Source of the DNA: Myotis daubentonii
Taxonomy: Eukaryota > Chordata > Mammalia > Chiroptera > Vespertilionidae
Length of the DNA stretch: 64,000 nt
Reading direction: 5' to 3'
Assembly (NCBI RefSeq): GCF_963259705.1
Contig: NC_081844.1
Location: 31,264,294 to 31,328,293 of the forward strand
Made by a program: the position numbers and the translations under genes. A model generated the notes under the pieces. The model was not told the DNA's origin. It ran no database searches and saw only the letters and a list, made by a program, of their open reading frames with translations. Shown here piece by piece: positions 16,413 through 27,399 of the stretch. Position 1 is the stretch's first letter. Every line of letters starts with the position of its first letter.

Positions 16413-17160
16413 AGCTGCCCCTGGGAAGAGCAGTGGGGCTAGGGCGATTGAAAGGGGCAGCAGTAGAATTTGGGGAACCAGCTAGTACTGTGAGAGACAT
16501 GAATCCTGCTCTGTTCACCGTGATGGTTTTATTCTGATGAAAGAAGGCACATTCCACCCGGCTGGAGCTGACCCGGAGATGCCGCCCTTCCTCCCCATTC
16601 GGAGCTGCCTGTTATCATGGAAAGATGAACAACTTTGCTGCAGAAACCGGAATCGCCAGCCCTTTGAAGGTCCCCAGCCCTTTTGCCCACCTGCAGGCCT
16701 TTGCAGACCTCCAGCCTGTGCCTGTTAACTGCCCATCTGGCACTCCTTTCGGCTATTTCCCCGTGTAACCCCAGCCCCTGCATATCACTAAGCCCTTTGA
16801 AGACTCCTAGTCCTTTTGCACATCTGTGAACGGCCCTTTTGCCTACTTCTCCTTTGTACTTTTACTATATAAGCAGCTGGCTCATGGTGGGGTGCAGAGC
16901 AGGTTTCTGTGGCTACTGTAAAGGGGAGACACACATGCCCTCTTCCAGGTGCCTTGCTCAGATTTCCCAGGAAGGAGGGGGCGGAGGAGGGTCAGGTGTG
17001 CCCCTTGGTTGGGCTCAGGGGAGGGTAAAAAGGAGAGAAAAAGGAGGCCATGACTCAACCCCGTCTCTGCTTCATTGAGTAGTGACGGGCAGCCCAGACC
17101 CATTGTCCAGTTACATATTCGCTGCCCCTGGGAAGAACAGTGGGGCTGGGGCTAGGGCTA
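16413..17160 (+). mobile_element. LTR-like element with internal tandem repeat (tentative)
   Basis: The core (about 16540-17100) has two diverged copies of a unit reading CCCTTTGAAG..CCTAGTCCTTTTGC. A TATATAAG box at about 16865 is followed by GCAGCTGGCTCATGG, as in retroviral U3/R regions. Short direct repeats (GCTGCCCCTGGGAAGA, about 16414 and 17122) bracket it. It includes the copy of the SHD acceptor segment. No clear TG..CA ends were found, so this could instead be a local duplication. Confidence 0.35.
16913..16980. repeat. Second copy of the SHD acceptor-region segment
   Basis: About 68 bases matching 15053-15122, including a second CTCCCCTTTACAG acceptor-like site on the minus strand. 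Confidence 0.85.
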
Positions 17161-18290
17161 TGCTTCCGCACTTTGCTTCCGTGGCTTGAAATATGGGACT
17201 TCTGATAGGAAACCCCCAAAGAGCTAGAGGAAGGACTGCCCGAGGGAGAGCCATTTTTTCCTGGTGGGGAAACTGAGGCACGGGGAGGGAGCAGGACTTG
17301 CTTAGAGCCACCCCGCAGCTCATTTCTCCCTGGACGCCAGGATACGGCCTGGCTTGGGGTGGCATTAGAGACCCACTAGAGTCTCTTCATGGAATCAGTG
17401 GCTCTCCATCTCCACTCCACTGCTAGCCCCATTTTCCAGGTGGGAACACTGAGGTCCACAGCTGACGAGGCAAAGCCGCTAACAGCAGCAGGGGCTTGCT
17501 TCCCTGTGTCCTCCTCGCTCTGGCTGTGTCACCCAACACAAACCTGTTGAATGAACCCAGTGCTCCCTCCAGAAGCACATGCATTCAGCCTCCCAACCCC
17601 AACATGCCCACTCTGATCAGACAGCAGCCCTGGGGACCGCTGGGGAGCACAGCGGGTAATTGTCCTGTTTTCTGTCCGCCGCCAGGCAATTCCAGGCTCG
17701 GCTCAGGGCTGAGCTGATGACAGATCTCATCAAATCCGAGTCCTCACCCTGGCAAGTAAACACCCGGCGTCTGAGGTATAAATATTTGAAAGGGCCTTCT
17801 AATTACAGTTTGTGTCAGGAATAGCAATGAGAGCCCCGCAGGCGGAATCAAACGGCATTTGACTTTCCTGCGCTTTTGAGCTGGCTTCTCCTGGGACTGC
17901 CCCTCCACCGCCAGGCAGGGAGCGGGGAAGGGGGTGGGGAGGAGCTGGAGGAGGAGGAGGGGGACAGGAGAGCCGGGGTGGGCATCCTGCGACCTTGAGG
18001 TATGACCTGTGAAGCCACATGACCTCTTGGGGTTTGGCTTTCTGATTGGAGACCAGGGAGCCACGGAGCGGTGCTTGGAGGGGGCCCTACAGGACAGAGG
18101 CAAGAAGGTGGGTGGTCTGGTGTCCTCCCTCCCCCCAGCACTACCCCCAGGCGGTTCAATAGGGCTCCTCCCCGGTGGGGCTCAGCCTGCCTGACCTTGG
18201 GCAGTGGTTTGGAGTGTTCTCCCATCTTTTCTATGGGAAGGTAACAGCTCACCTCTGTTGAGCACTTATTGCCTGGCACTGTTTGGGGCA
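17161..18290. other. Unique intergenic sequence, no gene seen
   Basis: A GC-balanced stretch without recognised SINE. The part at 17640-17880 lacks repeat signatures and might be conserved noncoding DNA, but I have no alignment to support that. Minus-strand open frames here resemble no family. Confidence 0.35.
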
Positions 18291-18292
18291 CT

Positions 18293-18490
18293 TTTTATTT
18301 TTATTTTTAAATAATGATTTTTAGAGAGAAAAACATCGATGTGAGAGCACCAACATCAATCCGCTGCCGCCTCCCCTCCCCCAACGTGGATTGAGCCCAT
18401 AGCCTGGGTATGTGCCCTGACCAGGAATCTAAGGGGCAACCCTTTGGTGCACCGGATAACCCCAACTAACTGAGCCACACTGGCCAGGGC
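18293..18490 (-). mobile_element. Ves SINE
   Basis: TTATTTTTAAATAATGATTTTTAGAG at the tail, GAGCCACACTGGCCAGGGC at the head. Confidence 0.85.
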
Positions 18491-18494
18491 GAGT

Positions 18495-18860
18495 GGGCAC
18501 TTTTTAAAAAGATATAATCCACATGCCCTACAATTTACCTGTTTAAAGTGTATACTTGCGTGGATTTTAGTATGTTCAGAAGATGGCGTAACCCTTTCCA
18601 CTATCTAATTCCTGAACATTTTATCACCCCAAATTTAGCAGTAACCCCTTATTCTCCCCAAATCTCTATTCCATGGCATCCATGAACCTACTTTTTGTTC
18701 CTGAGGGTTGGCCTGCCCTGGACATTGCACTTAAATGGACTCACACGCTGTGTGGCCTTTCACATCTGGCTCCTCCATGGAGCATCACGTGCTCAAGGCT
18801 CACCCACGTGGCCTGTGTCTGTGCTTCAGTCCTTCACGTGGCTGAGTACTGGTCAGTGCA
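18495..18860 (+). repeat. Old L1 (L1M-type) 3' fragment
   Basis: AAAGTGTATACTTGCG, TTTTATCACCCCAAATTTAGC and CCTGCCCTGGACATTGCAC follow the standard L1M 3' UTR order. Confidence 0.6.
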
Positions 18861-19049
18861 CGGAGTGAGCAGGTGCTCACCATGTGCTCAGAGTGGATGG
18901 GACCTCAGGAAGGAGCTGGGGGGGGGGGCTGGCTGGGGGCTGTGCCTGCCCCTCTGTTCCCGCTGGATCAAGTCTGGAGTGGGGATGGGAGCCAAAGCAG
19001 GAGGACAGAAGGGACAAGGCAGGGACGGCTCACGGCTGATCTGAGGGAG

Positions 19050-19620
19050 GAGGCGTGGCCCTGCTTTAGGAGCTCCCAGTCTGACAGGGGAGACAAGCTT
19101 TGCTCCCAGAAGCTCCTAGACACAGTCATGCCTTCCTTAACGCAGTCTGAAGGGAGAGGCCAGGTGGATACGTGCATGCCTTAATAGGCTCTGACAGGAG
19201 AAACATGGCCCTACCCTCTGGAAGCACCCAGTGTGACGGGGAGGCACGGCCCTACCCTCTGGAAGCACCCAGTGTGACGGGGAGGCAGGGCCCTACCCGC
19301 TGGAAGCACCCAGTGTGACGGGGAGACATGGCCCTACCCGCTGGAAGCACCCAGTGTGACGGGGAGGCAGGGCTCTGACTTCAGGGGCTTCTAAGCTGAG
19401 GAGAGACACATGGCCCGGCCTCTGATGGAGACATACACCTGTCCTGCCCTTTGCAGTTCCCATCTGATGGGAGAAATATGCACTTTCTAATGGAGGAGAC
19501 ATAAGCCTTCCTCCAGGGGTCCCAGTCTGAGAGGAGAGGCACAGCCCTGTCATCATGAGTCTCCAACCTGATTGTGGCGACACAGCCCAGCCCCGCCCCC
19601 GGGGCTCCCGTCAACAGAGC
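19050..19620 (+). repeat. Minisatellite with about 40-bp unit
   Basis: Four well-preserved units of GGCCCTACCCKCTGGAAGCACCCAGTGTGACGGGGAG-type sequence (19206-19372). Both flanks carry diverged copies (e.g. CCCAGTCTGAGAGGAGAGGC), showing an old array with a recently homogenised centre. Confidence 0.85.
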
Positions 19621-19651
19621 ATGGTGACCAAAGCAGCCTTGGAGCCTTGCA

Positions 19652-19832
19652 GTATTTTTTACTTTAGAGAGAGGAAGGGAGAGACAGAGAGACCTGGGTC
19701 AGCCGCCTCCTGCACATGCCCCAACCAGGGAGTGAGCCAGCAACCTGGGCATGCGCCCTGACAGGGAATCAACCTGCCGCCTTTCGGTGTACAGGACGAT
19801 GCTCCAACCAACCGAGCCACACCGGCCGGGGC
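19652..19832 (-). mobile_element. Ves SINE, shortened tail
   Basis: TTTACTTTAGAGAGAGGAAGG through AACCGAGCCACACCGGCCGG. Confidence 0.85.
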
Positions 19833-20606
19833 GGAGCCTTAGTTTTAAACCCAGGCTTCGTGCTTCACTGGCTGAGCCCTGGGAGTCTCCCCTCCTCTGT
19901 AAATGGGGCAGCAGCGGGCTGGGTGTGGAGGGAGTTTGGTGCAGGGCCTGCCTAGGGTGACGGCAGCCCCTCCTCTGCTCTGTGAAGCGCCGGCTCAGGC
20001 AGGAGTGGGCTCCAGCAGGAAGGGCGGCCACCCTGCCTGTCCCTCTGATGTGCTCAGCCAGGCAGTTCCCAGGGAAGTTGACAGAGATTCTGGATGGAGC
20101 CTGACAGCTCCCGAGAACCAGATGACAGACAGAGCTCCTGGGAAGCAGGACTGTCAGCAGCAATGGGGGAAGGGTAGCCTCCAGATAACAAGTGTGTGTG
20201 GTGGCTCCAGGGGAGGAGAGGGAAGGAGGGGGCGGGGAGAAAGGGGGGCAGGCAGAGGCCCAGGAGGGTCTGCACACACGACAGATCCCATCCTCTGCTC
20301 ACTGGGTCCTGGGAACCCCCACAAGGGAATTGGGGTTCAAGAGCAAAGCTGCTCTCAGATCACAGGGAGAACGACGCGTAAAAGCCTGGAGGGAAAAGAG
20401 AAATTAATGAGGCACTACCAGTGGCGGGGGGAGGGCCGGCGAGTGGTGGTGGAGCGCACACAGAACCAAGGCCTCCCTGGGCCTCGATTCCCTCAGTATG
20501 AATTGGGAGACACCCACTCAGTCAGGCTACAGACATTTCTGAACACCTACTAAGTGTCTGGATGGTCTTAGGTGCTGGGGACACACTCATCAACATGACA
20601 CCTACC

Positions 20607-20993
20607 TGTTAGGTCGGAGGGAGCCCAGGATCGGATACATGCAGACATGTGATGAGATAATGGACTACCCCTGGAATTTCTCACAGATCAACGTGCCAGA
20701 CACAGATACCAGCTTCTCCCTTAATCCACATACCCCCACACAGATACTGACTTCTTTCTGAATACCCCCGCCCATCCCCTGCGGCAGAGAATTCCTCAGC
20801 TCATGTCTCCGCCCCTCACCCAACCGCAGTATAAAAAAAGCACCCCCCTCCCTGTTAGCGTGAATCCACGTGCCCTGTCCTGGGGGTACGTGGGTCTCCC
20901 GGGGACGCAGAATAAACCTTTTCCTTTCCTTTCTTTTCTGAGTCACTGGACTCTCTATTTCTTGCGCTGCCTCCTGAGCCACCTAACCTAACA
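20607..20993 (+). mobile_element. Solo LTR of an endogenous retrovirus
   Basis: 387 bases with complementary ends TGTTAGGT..ACCTAACA, a GTATAAAAAAAG TATA-like box near 20829 and AATAAA near 20911. Flanks CTACC/CTATC resemble a 5-bp target duplication with one mismatch. No gag, pol or env sequence adjoins it. It is an old non-coding relic. Confidence 0.75.
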
Positions 20994-21437
20994 CTATCCT
21001 TGCAAAGCTCATTGTGGATGGGGGTCTGGCAGCCCAAGGGCCTCCTGATGGGCACACCATGTGCAGGCCCCTCCCCTTGCATGTGGCTGGGACCTGGGGC
21101 TGGCTTCTCATCAGCGGAACCTGCGAAGTTGATGTCACTTCAGGAGACTCTCCTCTGCTGGTCTGACAGAGCCAGTGGTAGGTCCGTGGCAAGGAACTGG
21201 GCAACCACGCGAGGAAGCTTGGAAGCAGACCTGTTCCCATCGGGCCTTCGGAGGAGACCCCTGCCCCGGCTGACATCTCAATTACAGCCATGAGACCCTG
21301 AAGCAGAGAACCCAGCAAAAACACGTCAGGCTCCTGTGTTTTTAGCTGCTAACTTGGGTCATGTGTTATGCAGCACTGGACAACTCATACAGGGAGGAAC
21401 GGGCAGAAAATACACCTCCTTAAGGCACCCTCTCAGA

Positions 21438-21660
21438 ACTTTTTTAAAATATATTTTTGTTGATTTCAGAGAGGAAGGAAGAGGGAGAGAGAGACAGAAA
21501 CATCAATGATGAGAGAGAACCGTTGATCTGCTGCCTCCTGCAGGCCCCATACTGGGGTTCGAGCCTGCAACCCAGGCATGTGCCCTCGACCGGAATCGAA
21601 CCCAGGACCCTTTAGTCCACAGGCCGACGCTCTATCCACTGAGCCAAAACAGCCAAGGCT
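21438..21660 (-). mobile_element. Ves SINE
   Basis: TTAAAATATATTTTTGTTGA at the tail and TCCACTGAGCCAAAACAGCC at the head. Confidence 0.9.
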
Positions 21661-22254
21661 CTCAGGACTTTCTTACCTTGCTTTATTTCATTATTATTAT
21701 TTTTTTTTTTTACTTATTTTTTACCCTGCTTTATTTCCATCATCGTTACCACCACCTCTAGTACCCATTTACCTTATTTTTATTTCATTATTACATTTAG
21801 ATATGTTTACTCTCTTATCCCCAGTCTTCCAACAAGAGCGTCACCTTTATGAGTGGAGACTGTTTTTCTTCACCTGCTGTAGCGCCAGTGCCTGAGACAG
21901 AGCTGGGCATATAGTGGATGCTCAAAAAATATTGTTTTGAATGCGCAAATGGATTAATATACTTGCACTGGGAAACTAAACACGTGAGTTTGTATAACGA
22001 GCTTAGCACAAGGTGTGGCCCATGCTAAGTGCTGCACAAACGTTAGCTGATGTTGTTACTCATTAAATGGACTCTGGGTACCCCATCCGCCGGGCCACAC
22101 GGAGGAGAAGGAAGCTGGTCCCTTCCCTAGAGATGACAGCAGCCAGCAGAGCGGCAGGGAGAGTGAGAGCTTAGACATTGGGAAAGGGATTTCTTGGCCA
22201 CCCTCCCCTGGAGGCTGTGGGCAGCTGAGTTGGGTGACCCTAACGGGCCAGCAA

Positions 22255-22450
22255 ATCTTCTCTATAAACATGTCGGCTTTGAGGCCATGGAGTGTCAGTT
22301 GTAACTGTTCAACTCTGCCACTGGAGAGTGGAAGCAGCCATCCATGCATGATATGCACACAAATGTGCAAGCCAGTGTGCCAATAAAACTTTATTTACAA
22401 AAACAGGCCATGGGCCAGGTGTTGCATGGACTGTAGTTTACTAAGCCATG
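22255..22450 (+). repeat. Old hAT/Charlie-type fragment
   Basis: CCAATAAAACTTTATTTACA followed by AAAACAGGCCATGGGCC matches the 3' half of the element family also seen at 4.1 and 58.9 kb. Confidence 0.45.
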
Positions 22451-22474
22451 TGTTAGAATGGAGTTAGGTTAATA

Positions 22475-23289
22475 AAGGGTGTCCCAAAATTCACGCAAGA
22501 AGTAATTTTGATAGAAAACACAGGTTTATAATTAAAAATTGTAAATTTTTTATTGATTCATAAAGTATACAGTATAGGGTTATGTATGGAATAGCATATC
22601 GGGTAAATGGCCTCCACGGCTTTGCTGGCACATGCGCACTCTGTTGCAATTTTCCATGCCAGTTTTGCATAAATGTGGCTGAATTTCGATGAGGCTCATT
22701 TTCATCTTAATGGCTTGGTTAATCGACAAAATTGTTGCATTTGGGATTCAGAAAATCCACGAGTGATTGTTGGGAAACAAATGCATCCACAACGTGTCAC
22801 TGTTTGGTGCGGATTTGGGGCTGGAGGCACCATCGGACCATTCTTCTTCGAAAATGCGGCTGCTCAGGCAATAAATAACAAAAGAGTGCGCATGTGCCAG
22901 CAAAGCCGTGGAGGCCATTTACCCAACATGCTATTCCATACATAACCCTATATTGTATTCTTTATGAATCAATAAAAAATTTACAACTTTTTTAAAAAAA
23001 TATATTTTATTGATTTTTTACAGAGAAGAAGGGAAAGAGATAGAGAGTTAGAAACATCGATGAGAGAGAAACATCGATCAGCTGCCTCCTGCACATCTCC
23101 TACTGGGGATGTGCCTGCAACCCAGGTACATGCCCTTGGCCGGAATCGAACCTGAGACCTTTCAGTCCGCAGGCCGACGCTCTATCCACTGAGCCAAACC
23201 GGTTTCGGCAATAAAAAATTTACAAGTTTTAATTATAAACCTGTGTTTTCTATCAAAATTACTTCTTGCGTGAATTTTGGGACACCCTT
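22475..23289 (+). mobile_element. Non-autonomous Tc1/mariner-type transposon with long terminal inverted repeats
   Basis: Ends AAGGGTGTCCC..GGGACACCCTT flanked by TA dinucleotides (22473-22474, 23290-23291), the mariner target. The inverted repeats extend about 165 bases on each side. Between them 22673-22860 encodes a fragment of a transposase catalytic domain (FDEAHFHLNG, VTVWCGFGAGGTIGPFFFEN). The full gene is absent, so it cannot move by itself. A Ves SINE is nested near its right end. Confidence 0.85.
22987..23209 (-). mobile_element. Ves SINE nested in the mariner element
   Basis: Bounded by the target duplication AATAAAAAATTTACAA (about 22970-22986 and 23210-23226), which is mariner sequence. 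The SINE is therefore younger than the mariner copy. Confidence 0.9.
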
Positions 23290-23369
23290 TACTTAATTAT
23301 AGTAAGTAAATAACAGTAACGGTGCATGCACAGGGCAAAAATTATGGTGGATCAAGAATGACAGAAGTG

Positions 23370-23592
23370 CCCTAACCGGTTTGGCTCAGTGGATGGAGTG
23401 TCGGCCTGGGGACTGAAGGGTCCCAGGTTTGATTCCGGTCAAGGGCATGTACCTTGGTTGCGGGCATGTTCCCAGTGTGGGGTGTGCAGGAGGCGGCTGA
23501 TCTATGTTTCTCTCTCATCTGATGTTTCCAACTCTCTATCCCTCTCCCTTCCTCTCTGTAAAAAATCAATAAAATATATTTTTTAAAAAATG
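23370..23592 (+). mobile_element. Ves SINE
   Basis: GCCCTAACCGGTTTGGCTCA head; AAAAATCAATAAAATATATT tail. First of a five-member cluster to 24606. Confidence 0.9.
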
Positions 23593-23633
23593 TATGACAG
23601 AAGTACAGGGAACAGTCTGAAAGAATGAATCAA

Positions 23634-23845
23634 GTCCGGCCAGTGTGGCTCAATGGTTGAGCATCGACTTATGAACCAGGAGTTCAGGGTTTGATTCCCA
23701 GTCAGGGCACATGCCTGGGTTGGGGGCTCAATCCCTAGTAGGGGCTGTGCAGGAGGCAGCCCATCAATCATTCTCTCTCATCTTTGATGTGTGTGTCTCT
23801 CTCTCTGAAATCAATAAAAATATATTTAAAAAAATAAAAACAAAT
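23634..23845 (+). mobile_element. Ves SINE
   Basis: GTCCGGCCAGTGTGGCTCAATGG head and AAATCAATAAAAATATATTT tail. Confidence 0.9.
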
Positions 23846-23847
23846 AG

Positions 23848-24062
23848 CTCTGGCTGGTTTTGCTCAGTGGACAGAGCATCAGCCTGCAGACTGAAGGGTC
23901 CTGGGTTCGATTCTGGCCTGGGGCATATGCCCGGGATGTGGGTTCGATCCCCAGTAGGGGGCATGCAGGAGGCAGCCAATCAATGATTCTCTGTCATCAT
24001 TGATGTTTCTATTTCTCTCTCCCTCTCCCTTCCTCTCTGAAATCAACAAAACTATATATATA
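23848..24062 (+). mobile_element. Ves SINE
   Basis: CTCTGGCTGGTTTTGCTCAG head and GAAATCAACAAAACTATATA tail. The tail was the target for the next SINE. Confidence 0.9.
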
Positions 24063-24064
24063 TA

Positions 24065-24283
24065 TATTTTTTAATATATTTTATTGATTTTTTACAGAGA
24101 GGAAGGGAGAGAGCTAGAGAGTTAGAAACATCGATGAGAGAGAAACATCGATCAGCTGCCTCCTGCACACTCCCCACTGGGGATGTGCCCGCAACCCAGG
24201 TACATGCCCTTGACCGGACTCGAACCTGGGACCTTTCAGTCCGCAAGCCGACGCTCTATCCATTGAGCCAAACCGGTTTCGGC
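24065..24283 (-). mobile_element. Ves SINE inserted into the tail of the preceding SINE
   Basis: Reverse copy ending GAGCCAAACCGGTTTCGGC. AAAACTATAT occurs on both sides as target duplication. Confidence 0.9.
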
Positions 24284-24375
24284 AAAACTATATATTTTTT
24301 AAAAAATCAAACAAATAAATAAAAGAATGAATCAAAATGCACCAGAGGAAAAAAAGAGAAAAAATGCCCAGAGGC

Positions 24376-24606
24376 CCTAGCCTGTGTTGCGTGGTGGTTA
24401 GAACGTCACCTGCGCACCGGAAGGGTCTCGGGTTCGATCTCAGTCAAGGGCATATCCCAGGGTTGCAGGTTCGCTCCCCACCCCAAGTCAGTGTGCATGC
24501 GAGAGGCAACCAGTCGATGCAGCTCTCTCACATAGATGTTTCTCTCTATCCCCCTCCCTTTCACTTTTCTGAAAAGCAATGGAAAAAGTATCCTCAGGTG
24601 AGGATT
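24376..24606 (+). mobile_element. Ves-related SINE subfamily
   Basis: Head CCTAGCCTGTGTTGCGTGGTGG and a tail of AAAGCAATGGAAAAAGTATC followed by CTCAGGTGAGGATTA. This matches the subfamily with the TCCTCACCTGAGGAT tail. Confidence 0.8.
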
Positions 24607-24707
24607 ACCAACAAGCACCAGAGAGGCCTCACCTCCCCTGTTCCTTCTCTTTTCACAACTCCTTGTTGGATGACTTTTTCTTTTTTTAAGGGGAGAATGA
24701 TGATTTT

Positions 24708-24932
24708 TATTTTTTTAAAATATATTTTATTGATTTTTTTACAGAGAGGAAGGGAGAGGGATAGAGAACTAGAAACATCGATGAGAGAGAAACAACGATC
24801 AGCTGCTTCCTGCACACCCCCTACTGGGGATGTGCCCTCAACCAAGGTACATGCCCTTGACTGGAATCGAACCTGGGACCCTGGAGTCCGCAGGCTGACG
24901 CTCTATCCACTGAGCCAAACTGGTTAGGGCTT
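24708..24932 (-). mobile_element. Ves SINE
   Basis: AAAATATATTTTATTGATTT tail and CCACTGAGCCAAACTGGTTAGGGC head. Confidence 0.9.
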
Positions 24933-24939
24933 GGATGAC

Positions 24940-25190
24940 TTTTTTTAAAAAAAATTATTGATTTTGAAAGAGAGATTTGTTTTGTTCTTGTTAATTCTCA
25001 CCTGAGGATATTTTTCCATTGATTTTTAGAGAGAGTGGAAGGGAGGGGGAGAGACAGAGAGAGAAACTTGATGTGAGAGAGAGAGACACAAATTGGATGA
25101 CTTAAAAAAATATATATTGATTGATTGATTTTAGAGAGAGAAGAGTGAAAAACATCGATTTGTTGTCCCACACATTTAAGCTTTCATTAT
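24940..25190 (-). mobile_element. Fragmented SINE tails, continuing after the hAT insertion to about 25497
   Basis: Several partial tail segments (ATTGATTTTGAAAGAGAG; TAATTCTCACCTGAGGATAT; TTGATTTTAGAGAGAGAAGAG). The matching head part (TGTGCCCTGACCAAAGATCAAACC) lies at 25432-25497, beyond the hAT element. Confidence 0.65.
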
Positions 25191-25411
25191 CAGTGGTTCT
25201 CAACCTTCCTAATGCCCCAACCCTTTAATACGCAGGGTACTCGAATGTGGGCGTATCTGCATGTGGGCGGACCCGCCTGGAGACGGATAGAGGAGTGGTG
25301 TCTTGGTTCCTAAGACTATTGAAAATATGTGTTTTCCGATGGTCTTAGGCAACCCGTGAAAGGGCCGTTCGACCCGCAAAGGGGTTGTGACCCACAGGTT
25401 GAGAACCGCTG
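25191..25411 (+). mobile_element. SPIN-like hAT MITE
   Basis: Ends CAGTGGTTCTCAACC..GGTTGAGAACCGCTG with the internal GTCTTAGGCAACCC motif. Inserted inside an older SINE. The 8-bp flanks are only partly alike (TTCATTAT/CATTAGTT). Confidence 0.75.
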
Positions 25412-25689
25412 CATTAGTTGATTCTTGTATGTGCCCTGACCAAAGATCAAACCAGCACCCTGACATGTCGGGAGGACGCTCCAACCAACGGACATATGGT
25501 CATTCAGAAATGGTGTAAAAGACAAGAGGAGAAATAATGGATGGGTTAGATGGAGGTTCAAGAGGAGCTCTCTGAGGAAGTGAGATTTAATCCAAGATCT
25601 TACGGGTGAAGAAGAGTCACATGAGAGCAAAAGGGTGTTCTTTCTAGGCAGAGGGAACAGCGTATGCAAAGGTCCTGAGGTAAGAACAA

Positions 25690-26560
25690 TCATGGCTGCC
25701 GGCGGAAGTGCATGTATGTACAGGGCCCCATCCCTGTGCTCACATTTTCACCGTCAAAGATCAAGATCTCAAGGCAGGCACTGGCTGGGAGCTCTAGGAG
25801 GGCAGGGAGCCTAAGCCTGAATGGTGGGAAAGCTGGGCTTGGAGCCGTCACTTGCTCACTGTGAAGATGTCTGAGCCAGGACTGGAGACCTGGTCTGAAT
25901 GCCAGTGATGAGCCACTCCCTGGACTCCAGACATCGGATCTGTCTGCCACAACTGGTGTGGGGGGCCATGTGGGGGCACTCACCTCATGTTGAAGGGAAC
26001 CATCAACCGCACCATGTACTGCCTGCTGGTCTTTGGGGAGCCATGTCAGGGTCCCCAAGACCACTCCTGGGTTCAATGATTTGGTAGAACTCCCGGGGTT
26101 CAGCATATGGTCATACACATGGCTACCATCTATCACAGCAAAAAGTTAGAGAGAAATCAGGAAAGGGAAAAGGCACGTGGGACAGCTTCAGGAAGATCAG
26201 GCACAAACTTCCAGAGTCTTCTCCCAATGGAGTCACACAGGGCGTACTCAATTCCCCCAGCAATGAGCTGTCACAACAGGTGTGGAAAGTCTCCTGGAGA
26301 AGCTCATGGAGACCGGGCATCCAGAGTTCTCAATGGGGACCGGTCATGCGGGCACCTCTGCCCAGCCAGGACCACGATTCCAGACTCCAGGAGGAGAGCA
26401 GGTGCTCAGCATAACTGTTTGTGCAAACAGTGTAAGCCCAGGGAACAGTGGAAGCCATCCTGAAATTCAAGTTCCCAGGTGCCAGCCAACGTCCAACCCT
26501 GTAATCTGGCCTTTCTAAGGACAGCAGCCTCTGACTTGCTGAATTAAACTTCCTGCATAG
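25690..26560. repeat. LTR-like interspersed repeat (family not named)
   Basis: The stretch around 26040-26430 (CAGCATATGGTCATACACATGG, ATCACAGCAAAAAGTTAGAG, GGAGTCACACAGGGCGTACT) resembles a dispersed mammalian LTR repeat from memory. I cannot name the family or define the ends. No coding potential seen. Confidence 0.35.
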
Positions 26561-27399
26561 GAGCCTGAAATGGGAGACCTAGGGAAAGTGGGTTTGGATT
26601 ATGAAAAATAACTATATCAGATCATCAGGAAAAAAAGCACTTTGTGTGTCTGAGCACCTACTGGGTGCCGGGCACCACATGGAACACCTTTTACAGCTTT
26701 CAAAGTCTCCATGAGACAGAGAGTGATGCATCCATTTCAGAGGAAGCTCAGTCCTGGCGGTTCCAGATACTCAGTCACAGAGCATGAACTGCAGAGCCAG
26801 GATTCGGACCTGAGGACCCGACTCTGGGGGAGACGGTGTGGAACAGTGACTAGGAGCACAGGTTACAGAGCCAGGAGCCCGGGTCTGACGCACCCACTCT
26901 CTAGCTATAACATATCCTCGCTGGGCCTCAGTTTCCTCATCTGAATGGACATAACCCGTCCACTTTTGAGGCTTTGATCCGCATGGCACACAGAAGGATC
27001 TAATAGCAAATTACAGAAATGGATGGCTCCCAGTTGGATGCTCACGGCGAAAGGACTTTCAGGGACAGAAAGCCTGGGGCGAAAAGGCTGGGGCTGGATT
27101 CCTAACATCGGTGTTTAAAAGATGAAGGCACCGAGTCACAGGAAAGAACATCACCTCGACTTCAAACCGGGGCTCCTGGCTGTCGGTCCTGACATCTTGG
27201 AGTCACTCCCAGGCCGGAGCACAGCTCTCCTGGGGTGAGGACCGGCGCTCAGAATTCCGGAGCTCGCTCTTCCAAGACCCTCTCCACCCAAGAGTGCTGG
27301 CTTCACCCCAAAAGAATTGGGAAGAGAAGTTGAGGGGACGCTGAAGCCAAAGAAGAGTTTCTTTAGCAAAGCTGAACCCCTTCTAGGAACGCAATGGGC

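Noticed and set aside
22673..22945. Transposase-like open frame as a functional gene
   Set aside because: It covers only part of the catalytic domain, lacks the N-terminal DNA-binding region, and runs directly into the right inverted repeat.
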